Shown one piece after another: positions 47,126 through 57,319 of a stretch of DNA of 64,000 bases (position 1 is the first letter of the stretch; the number at the start of each line of letters is the position of its first letter). Position numbers and translations under genes: made by a program. The notes under the pieces are model-generated. The model did not search any database. It was not told the DNA's origin and saw nothing but the letters and a program-made list of their open reading frames with translations. This DNA is from Eremophila alpestris peregrina. Lineage: Eukaryota > Chordata > Aves > Passeriformes > Alaudidae. The DNA is taken from contig WMCF01000150.1 of the NCBI GenBank assembly GCA_009792885.1, forward strand, positions 265,056 to 329,055, given 5' to 3'.

Positions 47126-48028
47126 CTAATGATCTGTTGCATAAACAAACATCCAGACAGTTCTGTTTGCACTCGTGGTGGCTGCAACGTTCCTCAAGAA
47201 CCAAACAGTGGCTGAGGAGACTTAAATCTTATTTAACAGCCAGCAGGAACACAAACAAAAGGCACGTCAGCCCAAATCACTGCAAGCCACATCCCCTGGG
47301 AGACCCTTGGGAGGTCCAGCTGCCAAAAGACCCCAAACACCAAACTCCTGATGTTCCACGGAGCATTAAATTCCTTCCATGTTCATGTCATTAAAACAAC
47401 GCCATCAATGTCCATCATTTAACCCCTCAACCCCTTTAGAAATGAGCGAGGCATGTGGCACTATAAAGATATTTTTTCGGGGCTCTGCAGATGGAGGAAA
47501 ACATCCCATCCATGTTGGAATTCCAGCTGAAAGAACGAGGATGGAGTTGGGGGAAACCACTGCACTGAGCTCTGCCCTCACCTGCAGATTCCTCCCAACC
47601 TGTTCAGCCAGGATTTAAAAATCCCACCTGGATTTTTTCAGTTTATCGCGGAGCACAGCGCTCATTTCCTCACCGAAGGTAATTAACTCGTTATTTGTCA
47701 GCAGCGCCTCCAGCTCCCCAACCCCTCCCCTGTGCTCGGGGCCTTTCGGGTTCTGTTGGGCATCAAACCCACTGCAAAGCAAGTGTGAAACATTATTATT
47801 CCAGCTTCACACCCACTTTCCCTCGGTGCGAACAATAACGCGGAGTGCGAGACAGTGATGAATGGGACCTGGAGGGGAGCAGATGCTCGCTGAGCACCGG
47901 CACAGGCTCTGCCCCGATCGCTCCTCGGGAGGAGATGTGATAACCACACTGCACACACGGTCCCGGAGCAGGAGGGGAAACGGGAAATAATCCGGGAGCC
48001 AACAAGAAAACAGCGAGGGCAAACGAGT
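47126..48028. other. Non-coding stretch with CpG-retaining patches
   Basis: Unique sequence. The patches at 47640-47705 (TTTATCGCGGAGCACAGCGC, GGTAATTAACTCG) and 47815-48000 retain CpGs and may be regulatory. No gene was recognised. Confidence 0.4.
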
Positions 48029-48074
48029 GTGGGTGGAGGGAGAGATTCTTGGATTAACCTCTTTTTTTTTGGGG

Positions 48075-48446
48075 TGGTGGAATGAGAATATTGCCCCTGC
48101 AGCCCCCCAAGACTCTCAAACCAGCTCAGATCCCTACGAGGCTCAGCGGGGGAATATCCCAGAGGTAGGACCCGAATTACCAGAAGAGGCTCTCCCCGAG
48201 AGATGTCTGAAGCCCTTTATTCGTGGTGGTCCATGCGGGAAAGAGAGCGAACAAGGAAATACAAGGTTTTATATAGGGTTTTCCTCAAGGAGGGGGTATT
48301 TGGCCCCTGGCCAATGGGATAGGGGGAGAGGGGAGAGTCAGGAAGGATATTTAAGCATTCCATCATATCCTGGGGGGAGGAAAACCGTTTCTCAGGGGAA
48401 ATACAACAGGGGAAAAGCAGTTTTGGAGCATGTAAGAGTTTGCACA
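48075..48446 (-). mobile_element. Solo LTR of an endogenous retrovirus, minus strand
   Basis: Read on the minus strand it begins near TGTGCAAACTCTTACATGC. It then has an inverted CCAAT box (CCCATTGGCC, about 48310-48325), a TATA box (CCCTATATAAAACC, 48267-48278) and a polyadenylation signal (AATAAAGGGC, 48217-48222), followed by a downstream R/U5-like region ending near the T-run at 48062-48070. Order and spacing fit an LTR promoter. The exact ends are uncertain and I could not find a target duplication. It is a different family from the other LTRs here. Confidence 0.65.
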
Positions 48447-49029
48447 TGAGCGGGGGTTGCGATGAAGTTTGCAGCCCCTGGCTCAGCCACTTGACCCAAA
48501 CCAAGCCGGGTTCAGAGCAGCTCTGAGACACAGCAGCGATTTGCTGCTTCATCAGCGCCTGTGAAGGGAAAGTGAATCCCACCACAGCCTCAGCAGCAGC
48601 CACGAGGAGCCCCGCGAGTCCCCCCGTGTCTCCGAGCGGGGACAGAGAGGCATCAAACCAACCTCCAACATCACAAACAGCCCGCACTCCTTCCCAAACC
48701 ATCCGCTGCTGTCACCCAGCTGAAAGCTCTGTGGTTTGCACAAAGGTGAGGGCTGGACAAGGGGCTTCCAGGAGTCCATCCCCTCCTGAGGGGGCACAGA
48801 TGATCTCTGTTATCAGCGATAGGAAGGAGGGCAGAGGGAGCAGAGGCAAGGAAAGGTGATTTTTTGCTGAGGTGTGCAAGGTTCGCGATGTGGAACTGCT
48901 CCGGACCCAGGGATGCTCCCAGAGGGATGTGGTGTCACACAGCTCAGGGAAAGCTGCTACCCACCGGCTGTTCTCCTCCCTCCCCACACACCCGCCGTAA
49001 CAGTCCCCAAGAAGGTGAAAAAAAAAACC
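48447..49029. other. Non-coding stretch, nothing recognised
   Basis: Unique sequence to the right of the LTR, moderately CpG-containing. No gene was recognised. Confidence 0.45.
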
Positions 49030-49200
49030 AAACCAACCTCGCTTTTTAAAAATAGCAAACTCTTTAAGGAGCCGAGCACACGCCTGAGTGGGTGGGAAAT
49101 TAGTGTGATTATTATGGCTTCGTGCTCGCGGGGTCTGAGACCTCAGCTGCCTTGTTTGTGCCCTGCACGGGTTTTTGCAGACTCATTATAAAGCCCGGCA
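49030..49200. promoter_or_regulatory. Candidate conserved non-coding element
   Basis: Single-copy block with CTTTTTAAAAATAGCAAACT, GAAATTAGTGTGATTATTAT and GGCTTCGTGCTCGCGGGG. It combines homeodomain-like cores with retained CpGs. Inference from composition. Confidence 0.3.
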
Positions 49201-50389
49201 GAGAGGGGTTTGTAAGGTCACAGGAGAATTTCCATGAAGTGCAGCCTGGCTGGGGATTGCCAGCGTGATCTATGGCTCCGATTTGTGCATATGCAAGGGA
49301 GGCCAAGAGGAAGCTCCTTTGCTTCATTTCCACATCATTGTGCTGATGCTGAGCTCACCAAATAAACAAACCGAAAAGCCCAGTGGGGGAGCGGCGGGGG
49401 GAGGAACAGAAAAAAAAATCCAAAAAAATTACAGAATGCTGTGCCTGGCTGTCTCCCTCATGAAGGATGCAAATAAATTCTGCAGGCTCTGAAGCCAGGA
49501 GGTCTCGGCAGAGATGAAAATCCCCCAGTGCTGGATGGTGGCGAGGCACTGTGTGGGTATTTAGTGACAATGCAATGGGTACGAGGAATAAGTGCTGCTG
49601 TGGGGAGGAGAGCTGGCTCAGGGAGGTGAAATCCAGCAGCACCAGAACCCTCTGGGCTCTCCAATCCCCCTCCCAGCCCCGAGACTCCACGGGCTCTTCA
49701 AAAGCTGCAACTTCAAACACGGAGCATCCCCAAAGCTCCGGGACGGAGGCACCACGGACCTGGGGGGGAAATCACCCCTGCGGATGGACAGCTCATCTCA
49801 GCTCCCCCAGCCCTCATCCATCATCTGCCCCCTTGGAAGATCCAGGGGATGGCCCCACCGGGAGGTCAGGACTCAGCCAAGTTCCCCTCGATGGATTCCA
49901 AGGCAGCAGATCCAGCGGGATGCTGGCACAGAGCAGACACCCAGAGCCCCTGCTCCAGCAGCAGCAAATCCCGGAGCTGGGAGGCTTTGGGAAGAGCAGC
50001 TGTCACTGCAGAGCTCTCTCTGAGCCACACAGAGGTGGAGACAGCCCCGTTTGCCCCAGCAGAGCCTCTCCTGGGGCTCCCCAGCACCTGCAGCTCATCC
50101 ACACAGCGCCGGGACCTCCTCAGCTGCACACAGACCACACCAACTCTTCGTGTTCTCCTGCCAGAATCCCACAGGATCACCCAGGATTCATTAGGGCAGG
50201 ATTCACTCAGGTTTTCTCCTTTTTCCCATATTCTCAAACCCGAGTTACACCAACTGCTGCAGAACTCCGCTGCCCAGAGGAAAGGCTGAATCCAACCCAG
50301 CAGCTTTCCCTCGGAATTCTTGCACAAGCAACCCCTCCCCGTGAGCGTGTTCACTCTCCCTAACCCAGCTCTGATCCATTCCCACCTCC
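49201..50389. other. Non-coding stretch, GC-rich
   Basis: A 270-codon open frame (49551-50363, +) and two overlapping frames on both strands lie here. They are rich in Ser, Pro and Gln, have no recognisable domain, and overlap each other, as expected for chance frames in C-rich DNA. No gene was recognised. Confidence 0.45.
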
Positions 50390-50600
50390 AAATCGTTAAA
50401 GATAATAAATAAGCCCAGCCTCAGCGTGAGGAACCCTCACATCATCACATATCTACGCTCCCATCAGCACTCGGCCATTGCACTTCTATTTTCTGCAGCT
50501 TAACTAGGAAAGCCAGCACTGAACTCTGCCCCTTATCCCACAGCTATTTATTGCTCACATTCTGCTATTTATCTCCTAAAATAGCCTCTTTTGGGTGGAT
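50390..50600. promoter_or_regulatory. Candidate conserved non-coding element
   Basis: AT-leaning unique block: CGTTAAAGATAATAAATAAG, CACATCATCACATATCTACG, GCCATTGCACTTCTATTTTC, CACAGCTATTTATTGCTCAC and GCTATTTATCTCC. It has GATA-like and MEF2-like AT cores and no open coding frame. Confidence 0.35.
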
Positions 50601-51144
50601 TTAATGAAATATCCAAATAAATTAGGCCCGGTGGAAGATGCTGAACTCTGATTTCCTCAGCCTTCGGAAGGAAGGTTTCCCTGCTGGGCAGCCGCCCTCT
50701 GCTGATAAACTGTGGTGATTTGACCCCCAGGGCTAGACCATCCAAGTGTTTGAGGGGTAATTAGGCCCTCCCAGCAGGCACAGAAAGAAAAAAACCACTC
50801 ACTTGCCTGATAGCCCAGCTTTTCGTCAGGTTTGGTTTCTGTACGTGGCAAAAATTCCTGCTGCATCCATCAGGTGCCTCTGCCCGCTGGGGCTCCTGCC
50901 TTGGAAATGGCCAGGGAGGAGGAGGAGGGGGAAGAGGAGGAGAAGGAAGAAGTGTCCTCCCCTTTGTGTTTATACCTGCTGCTGTTTTACACCTGATTTA
51001 CCTCAGATCGATGGACTTTGGGTCCGTTCCTCCCCTCCTTGGACAATCCAATCACTGCTGATTCCCCGCACTGCCAGCTCTGTCCCGCCCTGCAGCCACT
51101 CCCTGGCACCAGCATGGAAACGATCCTGCTTTATCCTCCGGATA
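50601..51144. other. Non-coding stretch, nothing recognised
   Basis: Unique sequence with a purine-rich run at 50910-50965. No gene was recognised. Confidence 0.45.
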
Positions 51145-51220
51145 ATCCTGTCCCTGCCCATGGAATGAGATGAGCTTTAAATTCCCTCCCAACCCAAACC
51201 GTTCTGGGGCTCTCCAATCT
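51145..51220 (+). mobile_element. CR1 LINE fragment (3' terminus)
   Basis: Contains AATCCTGTCCCTGCCCATGG, then GAGCTTTAAATTCCCTCCCA and ACCCAAACCGTTCTGGGGC. It is the last ~75 bp of a CR1 element, closely similar to the fragment at 5985. Confidence 0.85.
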
Positions 51221-52949
51221 GTTCCTCACCACATTCTCCTCCTCCTCCATCCCAACCAAGTCCCACAGCCATTAGCAAACCAAATCTTGCAGAGGCACCA
51301 GGACAAACACTGAAATCCCTGTGTGTTACCACCACAGCCTTGCGAGCTCCATCCCATAAATGATGTTATGATGGGGATCATTAAAACTGCTCCGTTACCT
51401 CCTCACAGGTTTCACACCTTCTTTTATCTCTCCAAGTCCACCATTTTTCCTGTCAGGGACCCCAGGACAGGGTTAGTGGCTGCCCTGAGGAGACAAAGTG
51501 GAGTTTGCAGCCTCCTGCACTCCCACAATCTCCTTTCTGGACACGTTTTTCCCCATGGAGCTGCTGATACCCCCCTGATTCCTCCCTCAGGTCAAAGCAA
51601 CACCCTCCAAGCTGTTCTCCTCCTGCTCAGGCACAATCTCACAGTTCCACCTGTTCACACACAGCAAGAGGTGCCTTGTTTTAACAGATCCCTCTCCTTT
51701 CATGTGCTGCCTCAGAAACCTCTTGCCCCAGAACAAAAGGCATTTCTGAGGAAGCTTGCAAAACTTCTGTCATGCCTTCTGCCTGCCTAAAAGCATGAAA
51801 AATAAATAAAATCTGACCCCAACAAGTGCTGCCCACAGAGATCTCTCCCCAAAGTCACTGGAAGTCAATATCCACGCCTCAGGAACATTTAAAAAGGGCA
51901 AGACATCGACTGTCTGCACATGCTGACAGAAAACCAGAATAAAGCTTAAACCACCTTCAAAAAAATGAAGTTTCTTGGAGGAGAACGTTCTCCTCTGTCT
52001 GGCCCAGCCATGTCTGACCCCAAGGATGTTTCAGCTCCTTCACCTCTCGTGCCAGCCCTTGCTCCTCCTCTCCCAGCTTTTCCTCCTTCCTCTGCTGACT
52101 CCAAAGCCTTTCCCTTCCACCCAGCCATCACCAGTGAAAACAGCCACCTTCTCCTCCAGCCAAACCTTGGCCCTGTTTCACATGGAAAACCAGCAGGTTC
52201 CTGCAGGAGGAGCAGGACTCTGATCCCACAGGGAACACAGACATCCCACATCACAGCCCCACCTGAATTCCCCATGAGATCAGCCAGGATTTAGCCAAGG
52301 ATTCTCCCAGCTCCCGACTGAGTTTGAAGTTCACTCTCTGCTTTTCCATCAAGCAGAGACATCACTGTGAGCACACACACACAGAGGAGATGAGCTTCCT
52401 GGCACACTGAAGCTCTCAGGATAACTTTGGAGGCAGTTCCACCCCTGCCTTGCCTCGCTGCTCCTTGGATGAGCCCTCAGGAGCCCGGGGTCCCTCCAAG
52501 CCGGCCCCACTCACCCCCAGATTGCTGAGTGCTCCTTGGCACCGAGGTACCCACACCTCTGCCAGCCCACATGACTCCCTGGCTGGTTTTCCTTGCACAG
52601 CTTGCAAAAGAAACCTCCAGCAAGAAACTTGCAGCAGCAGCATCTCTGCTCCTCTGGAAGCTGCAAGGCAGCGGCTCCAAATCACCCACTTAAAACCAAT
52701 CTTTTCAAGGAGATGTTCATGTCTTCATCCCAAGATTTTGGGGTAAAGCACTTCATTTTGGGGCTCACCTCCCTGAGGCAGCCTGTTCCCACCACACAGG
52801 AGCCAGATCACAGAGAGTCCAAGAGAAATGGCCATTTAAAGGGATTTTTTTTTTTAAAGGAGCATTCTCCTTCCCTGCGCTGCCACTCTCTGCCCAGCAC
52901 AGCCTGTCAGCAGCTCCCTCTTCCCCAAAATTCCAGGTGTTCTGTTCAT
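51221..52949. other. Non-coding stretch; one unexplained open frame
   Basis: Unique sequence. A 155-codon open frame (51323-51790, +) is the longest in the window outside repeats, gaps and CpG-rich DNA. AATAAA follows at 51801 and again at 51938. I recognise no domain and see no intron signals or tail, so I do not call it a gene. A short CA run lies near 52372-52382. Confidence 0.4.
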
Positions 52950-53681
52950 TCCTGCCAGGTGCAGGGGCAAGCACCACCTGCGAACCGCACCGCAACTTTC
53001 CCAACTTCTGCCTCTGCTCATCAGGCCCAGCCCTGAAATGGAAACCGAGACGGGAAGGTTCTGCCTGTCCCCATCGATTCCTGCCCGCAGACGGCTCCCT
53101 CCGAGCCCCCGGCTCCAGACACATCGATGCCGAGGCAGGCTCGCATCGAGACACTTCAAACACGCCTTGGCGCGGTGGGAGCCTCACTGCGGATCGTTTC
53201 TCCCCCTCCGTGCAACCAGACCCGAGCAGAGCACGGCAGGGCAGCCCCAGCACGGCCACATCCCCTCCTACCTGCGAGCACACCCGGCGGCGGAGGCAGC
53301 TGCGGCGCTGCCAGCTCCTCGGCACAGCCACAGACTCCTGGGGGATGCTCCCGGCTCTCGGCGATGCCGTAGACTCCCGGACTCGCTGCCCAGGGAGGCG
53401 CGGAGGGCTCCGCTCCCGGCTGCCTGCAGCGCTCACATCCAGCCGGGATGTGGCTGCCGAGCCCTGCCCGGAGGAAAAGCTGCCTCGCCTCGCCCAGACA
53501 AAGGGGCTGGCTCCTCTTGGGGGGATCCCCCCGCGGTCTGGGGGCTGCCGGAGCCCCGTCAGAGCGGGCGGGATGCGGCGGCAGAGCGAGAGGAGCCGTC
53601 CCTCAGCATCCCCGGGCACGGCGCTGGATGCTCCGGCCGGCAGCACCTCCCCGCGAAGGACACGCGTGTGGGGACAAAGCC

Positions 53682-53751
53682 AGCGCCACGGGGCTCCAAT
53701 TAACTCCCGCAGCGCCACGGGGCTCTAATTAACTCCCCCAGGGCCACAGCC
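53682..53751. repeat. 29-bp direct repeat with TAATTA core inside the CpG island
   Basis: Unit one (53682-53710) is AGCGCCACGGGGCTCCAATT followed by AACTCCCGC. Unit two (53711-53739) is the same with CTAATTAACTCCCCC. A third copy starts at 53740 (AGGGCCAC) and stops matching. Each unit has one homeodomain-like AATTAA core. Confidence 0.9.
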
Positions 53752-54675
53752 CCGGGGTCTCAATCCCATCACGCGAAAGGATCCGGCCCGATGGATGGCG
53801 AGAGGCGAGCGGCGCTTGCAGCATCGCGCACCTACGCAGAGCCCCGAGCCGCAGCTGAGCCGGAGTTTGGGCATCAATCAGCCGGAATAAAGTTGGGCCT
53901 AGGAAGAGGTTTCTGCACGGAGTTTTCCCCGCACACTGCCCGGGCTCGGCGCTCGGTTCATCAGCGGAGTCCGTCAGCATCAGCCCCGCACGTCTGCGCA
54001 CACACCGAGCACCTCAGCGATCCTAACGCCGATTAATCCCGAGCACAACTCCTCACGAACGCCTTCCAGAACAATGAACCTTTTCTTCCCCATCCACAGC
54101 CTGCTCGAAATACGACTCAAAGAGCCTTTTCCTCGCCGCCTCGGAGCGCGGCGCGCAGGCTGCGAGCCCCCGGAGCATCCCTGCCCGCCGCCCGCTCCCG
54201 CAGCCCGGCAGCCGCTCCCAGGGGATGCGCACGACTTGCAGCCGCACCGAGTGCCCCCCTCCCCGCGCTCTCTGAACTTCAGCTCTGCCGAGAGCCCCAG
54301 CGTGGCGTTTTTCAACTCTGGGTGCGCTAAAACGCCGCAAAGGGCTGGTCCCGAAGTCCTTCAGCGAGTGCGGGAGGCGGTCGGGGGGCACCGGGGATGG
54401 GGCTGGATGTGCCCGGGGACGGCTGGATGTGCCCGGGGAGGGCTGGATGTGCCCGGGGAGGGGGGCACCGATGCCAGCCAGGAGGGGCACCGCCATCCAG
54501 CTGAGCGGCGGCGGCTGCGGCTCCGAGCGCTCCCGGCCCCGCGGCCCCGCAGCGGCGGTCACCGGCCCCGCCGAGCGTCCCGCGGGGGTCCCGGGGGAGC
54601 CGCTCCCGCCCCCCGGCCCTGCCGCCATCCCCCCCCTGCGCCCCGCATCGCCCCACGGCTGCCCGCGGCTCGTAC

Positions 54676-54830
54676 CTGGGCTGGGCTCTGCCCGCGGCTG
54701 CTCCGGCCCCGCTCCGGCAGCGGCGGCCGCGGGTCCCCGGCGGCGGCAGCGGGAACTGCAGGGGGCGGGGGGCGGCTGCCGGGGCACCGGGACCCACGGG
54801 CCAGGCACCGACCCCCCCGCCCGCAGCCGG
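54676..54830 (-). other. Possible untranslated first exon (minus strand) with splice donor
   Basis: On the minus strand the sequence CCCAG|GTACGAG at 54680-54669 is a good match to a vertebrate 5' splice site, with the last exon base at 54676 and the intron starting at 54675. The upstream sequence to about 54830 is extremely GC-rich and contains no ATG in minus-strand reading, as expected for a 5' leader. The start is a guess; transcription could begin anywhere upstream to the G-rich repeat at 54860. I found no partner exon in the window, so the gene is not named. Confidence 0.35.
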
Positions 54831-54854
54831 GGATGGAGCGGGAGGGGACAGCGG

Positions 54855-55250
54855 GGTGGATGGAGGGGTGCGGGGAGAGGGGGAAACAGGGATGGATCCG
54901 GGGATGCAGAAAGAGCGGGGGACCGGAATGGATCAGGGGAGAACAGAGGACCGGGGGTGGATGGAGGGATGAGAGGAGAACAGGGGACAGGGATGGATCG
55001 GGGGATGAGAGGAGAACGGGGGACAGGGATGGCTGGAGGGATGCGGGGAGAAGAGGGGATAGGGATGGATCCGGGGATGAGAGGAGAACAGGGGGCAGTT
55101 ATGGATCAGGGGATGAGAGGAGAACGGGGGACAGGGATGGATCGGGGGATGCAGGGCGAGATGGAGGGATGCAGGGAGAGCAGGGGAGTGGGATGGATCT
55201 AGGGATGCAGGGAGAGCTAAGGATGGAAGGAGAACCAGGCGGGATGGAGG
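54855..55250. repeat. G-rich 36-bp minisatellite next to the CpG island
   Basis: About ten imperfect units built on GGGATGGATCGGGGGATGAG followed by AGGAGAACGGGGGACA, 36 bp. Many units carry several runs of three or more G on the plus strand. A long open frame runs through it with a 12-residue Gly/Met/Arg-rich repeat, explained by the period being divisible by three. Confidence 0.9.
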
Positions 55251-55259
55251 GATGCACGA

Positions 55260-55500
55260 AGCTGTGTCAGGGGAGCTTTGGGATGGAGCTCAGGGGAAGG
55301 TTCTTCCCCCAGAGGGTGCTGGGCACTGCCCAGGCTCCCCAGGGAATGGGCACGGCCCCGAGGCTGCCACAGCTCCAGGAGAGTTTGGATAGTGAGTTTG
55401 GTGGGATTTGGGGGTGTCTGTGCAGGGCCAGGGGCTGCACTGGATGATCCTGGTGGGTCCCTTCCATCTCAGGATGTTCTGTGGTGTGATGATTCTAAGG
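55260..55500 (+). mobile_element. CR1 LINE fragment (3' terminus, longest in the window)
   Basis: Contains TTTGGGATGGAGCTCAGGGG, AAGGTTCTTCCCCCAGAGGG, GGCACTGCCCAGGCTCCCCA, GGGAATGGGCACGGCCCCGA, TGGATGATCCTGGTGGGTCC and a terminal GTTCTGTGGTGTGATGATTC. The blocks are in CR1 order. About 240 bp is retained. Confidence 0.95.
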
Positions 55501-55959
55501 ATGGAGGAGCACAAGAATCTGGGATGGAGGGCGCTGAGGAGGGAGGGCAGGGACCAGTGTGGCACTGGAACCAATGCTTCCAGCAGTGACCAGCTTTCCT
55601 AAACCCAGACTAAACCTCTCAGATTAGGACAGTTGGGTTTGGGAAGGCTGTGCTTGCTCCCCACACACCTCAGATCCCTGCCAGCACCCCGAGTCTCCCT
55701 CCACCTCCTCTCCTCCTCCCCTCCCTGAGAAGGGCACACAGGGTGAGATCATTTTGCTCCCAGCTGCTCAAATCCCCGTGTTAAAGATTCATCTCCTGCC
55801 GGTGCCCTGAGCAGCAGCACGGGCAGGGAAAAGGCATCCTGCAGCCCCGGGATCGGGAGTGGGACAGAGCCATCCCATGGTGTGAGGCTGGGAAATGCCC
55901 GGCAGGATCCTGATCCCTGCGAGGCTCCAGCCCTGCCTGCAGCGCTGCAGTCCCGTCCT
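55501..55959. other. Non-coding stretch, nothing recognised
   Basis: Unique sequence between a CR1 and a candidate regulatory block. No gene was recognised. Confidence 0.5.
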
Positions 55960-56260
55960 CCTCTCTCGGTTTGTTTGCAATGGCGAGGGAAGCAAAGCTT
56001 TTAAACCATCAATTAATTGGACTCTTGCATTAGGAGCAATGAACTATTATTTGACAGAAATTCATCTTCCCCTCCTGCTGAGAAGAAACAAGCTGGAGGA
56101 AAGGAATCAGCTTCAGAGGAGAAAAATAAAACGCCTCTGCCTCGGAGACAAATTACTCATGAGATACACAGGTAACAGGCGTGAGGTGTTTGAGCTCATC
56201 CGTTTTACACATCATTTCCCCCAGGGCAACAGCTACAAGTCGGTGGCTTTGTGACAGATC
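55960..56260. promoter_or_regulatory. Candidate conserved non-coding element (strong)
   Basis: AT-rich unique block 1.1 kb upstream (minus-strand sense) of the CpG island: CGGTTTGTTTGCAATGGCGA, CATCAATTAATTGGACTCTT, GGAGCAATGAACTATTATTT, GGAGACAAATTACTCATGAG and GAGCTCATCCGTTTTACACA. A palindromic CAATTAATTG homeodomain-dimer-like site is present. One frame stays open for 119 codons (55895-56254, +) but shows no domain, and the AT-core density argues for regulation rather than coding. Confidence 0.4.
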
Positions 56261-57319
56261 CCTGGGCCTCTGTCCCAGTGTCCCTGCCCCAACAGGCCGT
56301 TCCCAGCATTAATTATTCCTGGAACTGAGAGCATTTCCCTCATCCGGGCTGCATCTGCTTCTAATTAACGACCGTGGCCCTGCAGGTCCAGGAGTGAGCA
56401 GAGGTTTGGCTGGCAGAGCTGGGATTTCTGCTGGAGCCAGAGCAGCCTCTGTGCCAGCTGCAGGAGGGGGATTTGGACAGATCCCACCTCCATCCTCAGC
56501 TCTGACCCCACCTGGGCAGGGTTCCTCCATCCCCCTTGATCCAGGTGGGTTCTGCATCCTCCTCGTGGCTCCTGCCTTGTGCCAGCACCCCACTCTCTTT
56601 TAGACATGTTTTGGTGACATCTCTGCCATCCTCTGAGTCCTCCATGCAATTATTGGAGCCTCAGCCCTGCTGTTGTTCACTTGAGAGGCAACTCAAGAGC
56701 GGGAAAACCAAGATTTCTCCAGAATCTCCATCAATCAGAGCAGGATCACAAGTTAAAGCACCCTGGCAGCCATCAGGGTGAGCTGAAAGCAGGAATCCAC
56801 AGCAGACAGCTCCAGAAACGGACTGCAAATAAATCTGGTTTGGTTTTTGGGGGAAAACCCAGGATTCTGAGCACAGGAGAGAGGTTTCCAAAGTGCCTTG
56901 TGCTGGGAAGGGTTCCGTGGGGAGAGGAGAGGGGAAGGGAGGCACCCAGCGAGGTTTAAAATCGAGTTTCTGGTCATTTTGTGAATGAGGTGCTGTGGCA
57001 CAGTTCCCTGCCAGAGCTGGAGGGTTTGGTGACCCAGAAAATCCTGTCTGGGGAGGGAGCTGCTGTTGGTGTGAGGCTGCAAACCCAAAAGTACCGCGGA
57101 GGGGGTGGGATCCCCTCACACTCACAGGGAGGAGGAGCTGAGGCTTCCAGGACCCCCTGAGCCAGCCCTGGATGCTCCTCCCCGGGGAATTGCTGCCAGG
57201 AATTGCCCCCTGAGCTCACCAAGGCACGGGGGGAGAGCAGCAGGGCTTGGAAATGGAGTAAATTGTCCCAAAGAGCAGCACAGAGCCATGGGGACACTGC
57301 AGGTCCTGCTCAGGGCAGA
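56261..57319. other. Non-coding stretch, nothing recognised
   Basis: Unique, GC-leaning sequence. No gene, RNA gene or interspersed repeat was recognised. Confidence 0.5.

Larger units (their letters stand above)
52950..54850. promoter_or_regulatory. CpG island, probable promoter region
   Basis: By far the densest CpG region in the window, with very high GC from about 53100 and the peak at 54480-54850. Surrounding DNA is CpG-depleted, so the island implies long-term lack of germline methylation, the usual state of vertebrate promoters. It contains AT cores within CpG-rich DNA (CCAATTAACTCC, GGCATCAATCAGCC, CGCCGATTAATCCC), a pattern of developmental-gene promoters. No TATA box was found. Long open frames on both strands are a by-product of stop-poor GC-rich DNA. 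The orientation evidence is the splice donor at 54675. Confidence 0.8.

Noticed and set aside
49551..50363. 270-codon frame on the plus strand
   Set aside because: Low-complexity Ser/Pro/Gln-rich frame overlapped by frames of 146-162 codons in other phases; no start context, domain or splice pattern.
52765..53718. 317-codon open frame on the minus strand
   Set aside because: GC-rich CpG-island sequence with a competing 263-codon frame on the opposite strand; Arg/Pro/Ser-rich with no recognisable domain.
54074..55447. 457-codon open frame on the plus strand, the longest gap-free frame
   Set aside because: It starts in the CpG island, where stops are rare, and continues through a 36-bp minisatellite and into a CR1 fragment. 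No domain; the period explains the open frame.
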